6,866 bases of DNA from Candidatus Nitrosopumilus sp. (GTDB taxonomy: Archaea > Thermoproteota > Nitrososphaeria > Nitrososphaerales > Nitrosopumilaceae), in assembly GCA_013002265.1 (NCBI GenBank), contig JABDKK010000037.1, positions 1-6,866 of the forward strand, in the 5' to 3' direction. The translations under genes and the position numbers were made by a program. Of the stretch, positions 5,137 through 6,866 are shown piece by piece; the stretch's first letter is position 1, and each line of letters opens with the position of its first letter. The notes beneath the pieces were generated by a model, which was not told the origin of the DNA, made no database searches, and worked only from the letters and a program-made list of their open reading frames with translations.

Positions 5137-6866
5137 ATGGCAGCTCAAGGACGAATTGTTTGGGTAAGTGGTCCTGCAGTCAAAGCAGACGGAATGGCTG
5201 ACGCAAAAATGTATGAGACCGTTACTGTTGGAAATTCAAAACTAGTTGGTGAAGTAATTAGATTAACAGGGGATGTAGCATTTATTCAAGTATACGAATC
5301 AACAAGTGGACTAAAACCTGGTGAACCTGTAATCGGGACAGGAAACCCACTTAGTGTGTTGTTAGGTCCAGGAATTATTGGACAACTCTATGATGGAATT
5401 CAAAGACCATTAAGAGAATTATCAAAAGCATCTGGCTCATTCATTGGAAGGGGTATTACAACCACTCCTGTTGATATGACAAAAAAATATCATTTTGTTC
5501 CAACTGTAAGTAATGGTGATGAAGTATTACCTGGAAACATAATTGGAACAGTTCAAGAAACTGATCTTATTGAACACTCTATTATGCTCCCACCAGATCA
5601 TCCAGGTGGAAAAATTTCAAATATTGTCTCAGAAGGAGATTATGATTTAGAAACTGAACTTGCTTCTGCTGAAAAAAATGGTCAAAATGTACCTATCAAA
5701 ATGTATCACAGATGGCCAGTTAGAAAACCTCGTCCTTACAAGAAAAGATATGATCCTACAGTTCCATTACTTACGGGTCAACGTGTTATAGACACTTTCT
5801 TCCCAATTGCAAAAGGTGGAACAGGCTCAATTCCAGGCGCATTTGGAACTGGAAAGACAGTAACATTACACCAAATTGCAAAATGGGCTGATTCCCAAGT
5901 TGTGGTTTACATTGGTTGTGGTGAAAGAGGAAACGAAATGACTGAGGTATTAGTTGAATTCCCCCATCTTAAAGATCCACGTAGTGGAAAACCACTCATG
6001 GATAGAACAGTGCTTGTTGCAAATACAAGTAACATGCCAGTGGCAGCAAGAGAAGCTAGTATCTATACTGGTGTAACAATTGCAGAATATTATAGAGACA
6101 TGGGTAAGGATGTAGTACTTGTTGCAGATTCTACAAGTAGATGGGCAGAAGCACTAAGAGAAATGAGTGGTAGATTAGAAGAGATGCCTGCAGAAGAAGG
6201 TTATCCATCATATCTTGCATCAAGATTAGCAGAATTTTATGAAAGAGCAGGTCGTGTTAGAGCAGCAGGAAGTCCAGACCGTGATGGTTCTGTAACTCTG
6301 ATTGGTGCTGTTTCACCATCTGGTGGTGACTTTACAGAACCAGTTACAACTCATACAATGAGATTTATCAAAACTTTCTGGGCTTTGGATGCAAAACTTG
6401 CATACTCTAGACATTATCCATCAATTAACTGGATGAACAGCTATTCTGGTTATCTTGCAGACATTGCAAAATGGTGGAGTGAAAATATTAGTGAAGATTG
6501 GTTTAACATTAGAAGTGAAACTTATGGTATTCTGCAAAGAGAAGACACACTAAAAGAAATTGTCAGACTTGTAGGTCCTGAAGCATTACCTGATGAAGAA
6601 AAATTAATTCTTGAAGTTGCAAGAATGGTAAAGATTGCCTTGTTACAACAAAACTCATTTGATGACGTTGATACTTATTGTAGTCCAGAAAAACAATTTA
6701 AATTAATGAAACTATTAGTTGACTTTTACAACAAAGGTCAACAAGCAATCAAGGAAGGAACTCCTCTTGCTGATATCCGTGCAATGTCAAGTATTACATC
6801 AATTCTCAAAGCAAGAATGGATATCAAAGATGACGAGATGCCAAAACTTGACAAACTAGATGCAGA
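5137..6866 (+). CDS. atpA: A/V-type ATP synthase catalytic subunit A, 3' end beyond window
   Basis: This is the catalytic nucleotide-binding subunit of the A1 head, making ATP at interfaces with subunit B. The frame is open from ATG 5137 to the window end (576 complete codons), so only a short tail of a roughly 590-residue protein is missing. The N-terminal barrel starts GRIVWVSGPAVKADGM. The non-homologous insert typical of A subunits lies at about 110-190. The P-loop is GAFGTGKTV at 234-242 with Lys240 and Thr241. The catalytic glutamate is Glu263 in GCGERGNEM. The Walker B strand DVVLVADSTSRWAEALRE has Asp331 and is followed by EEGYPSYLASRLAEFYERAG. NSYSGYLADIAKWW precedes the helical C-terminal domain. 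There is no intein in the P-loop, where some archaeal and yeast homologues carry one. It starts three bases after the atpE stop. The TAGGA just before the ATG is too close to be an ideal ribosome site, so translational coupling to atpE is likely. The next genes (expected B and D) lie outside the window. Confidence 0.97.
   Translation, partial: MAAQGRIVWVSGPAVKADGMADAKMYETVTVGNSKLVGEVIRLTGDVAFIQVYESTSGLKPGEPVIGTGNPLSVLLGPGIIGQLYDGIQRPLRELSKASGSFIGRGITTTPVDMTKKYHFVPTVSNGDEVLPGNIIGTVQETDLIEHSIMLPPDHPGGKISNIVSEGDYDLETELASAEKNGQNVPIKMYHRWPVRKPRPYKKRYDPTVPLLTGQRVIDTFFPIAKGGTGSIPGAFGTGKTVTLHQIAKWADSQVVVYIGCGERGNEMTEVLVEFPHLKDPRSGKPLMDRTVLVANTSNMPVAAREASIYTGVTIAEYYRDMGKDVVLVADSTSRWAEALREMSGRLEEMPAEEGYPSYLASRLAEFYERAGRVRAAGSPDRDGSVTLIGAVSPSGGDFTEPVTTHTMRFIKTFWALDAKLAYSRHYPSINWMNSYSGYLADIAKWWSENISEDWFNIRSETYGILQREDTLKEIVRLVGPEALPDEEKLILEVARMVKIALLQQNSFDDVDTYCSPEKQFKLMKLLVDFYNKGQQAIKEGTPLADIRAMSSITSILKARMDIKDDEMPKLDKLDA

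Noticed and set aside
5836..5862. Possible intein at the AtpA P-loop
   Set aside because: The P-loop coding sequence is continuous, and the reading frame passes through it without insertion.

Overview
The window looks like an AT-rich, compact chromosome segment of an ammonia-oxidising thaumarchaeon (Nitrososphaerota), most like the marine Nitrosopumilus group. The reasons are the genes present (an Amt ammonium transporter tail and archaeal A/V-type ATP synthase subunits I, E and A), the low GC content, short intergenic gaps with T-rich tracts, TATA-like elements close to start codons, and few Shine-Dalgarno sequences. The assignment is by inspection; no database was searched.

Layout. Bases 1-218 are the 3' end of an amt gene on the + strand, followed by a T-rich termination tract. 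Three more + strand genes follow: a two-domain rhodanese-type sulfurtransferase (292-1068), a small helical protein of unknown function (1098-1511), and a membrane-anchored or secreted protein of unknown function with four cysteines (1542-2336). That gene converges, with a 6-base gap, on the - strand gene for ATP synthase subunit I (the a subunit, 2343-4442). A 73-base divergent intergenic region (4443-4515) then separates atpI from the + strand pair atpE (4516-5133) and atpA (5137 to the window end). atpA is cut by the window edge after about 576 codons.

How the genes work together. Subunits A, E and I belong to one rotary machine. A carries the catalytic nucleotide sites, E forms the peripheral stalk, and I anchors the stalk and provides the membrane half-channel next to the c ring. 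Transcribing atpI divergently from atpEA through a shared promoter region would keep the two units coordinated. Amt supplies ammonia/ammonium, the energy substrate whose oxidation builds the ion gradient used by the synthase. This is a physiological link, not proof of co-regulation. The sulfurtransferase and the two unknown proteins have no demonstrable link to either.

No RNA genes, CRISPR arrays, insertion sequences, inteins or broken genes were seen. I found no clear sign of an undescribed multi-gene system. The points most worth a second look are the divergent atpI/atpE arrangement with a TTG start, the P-loop variant in AtpA, the ion-path residues of AtpI, a repeated 15-base intergenic element with a palindrome, and the two uncharacterised proteins.
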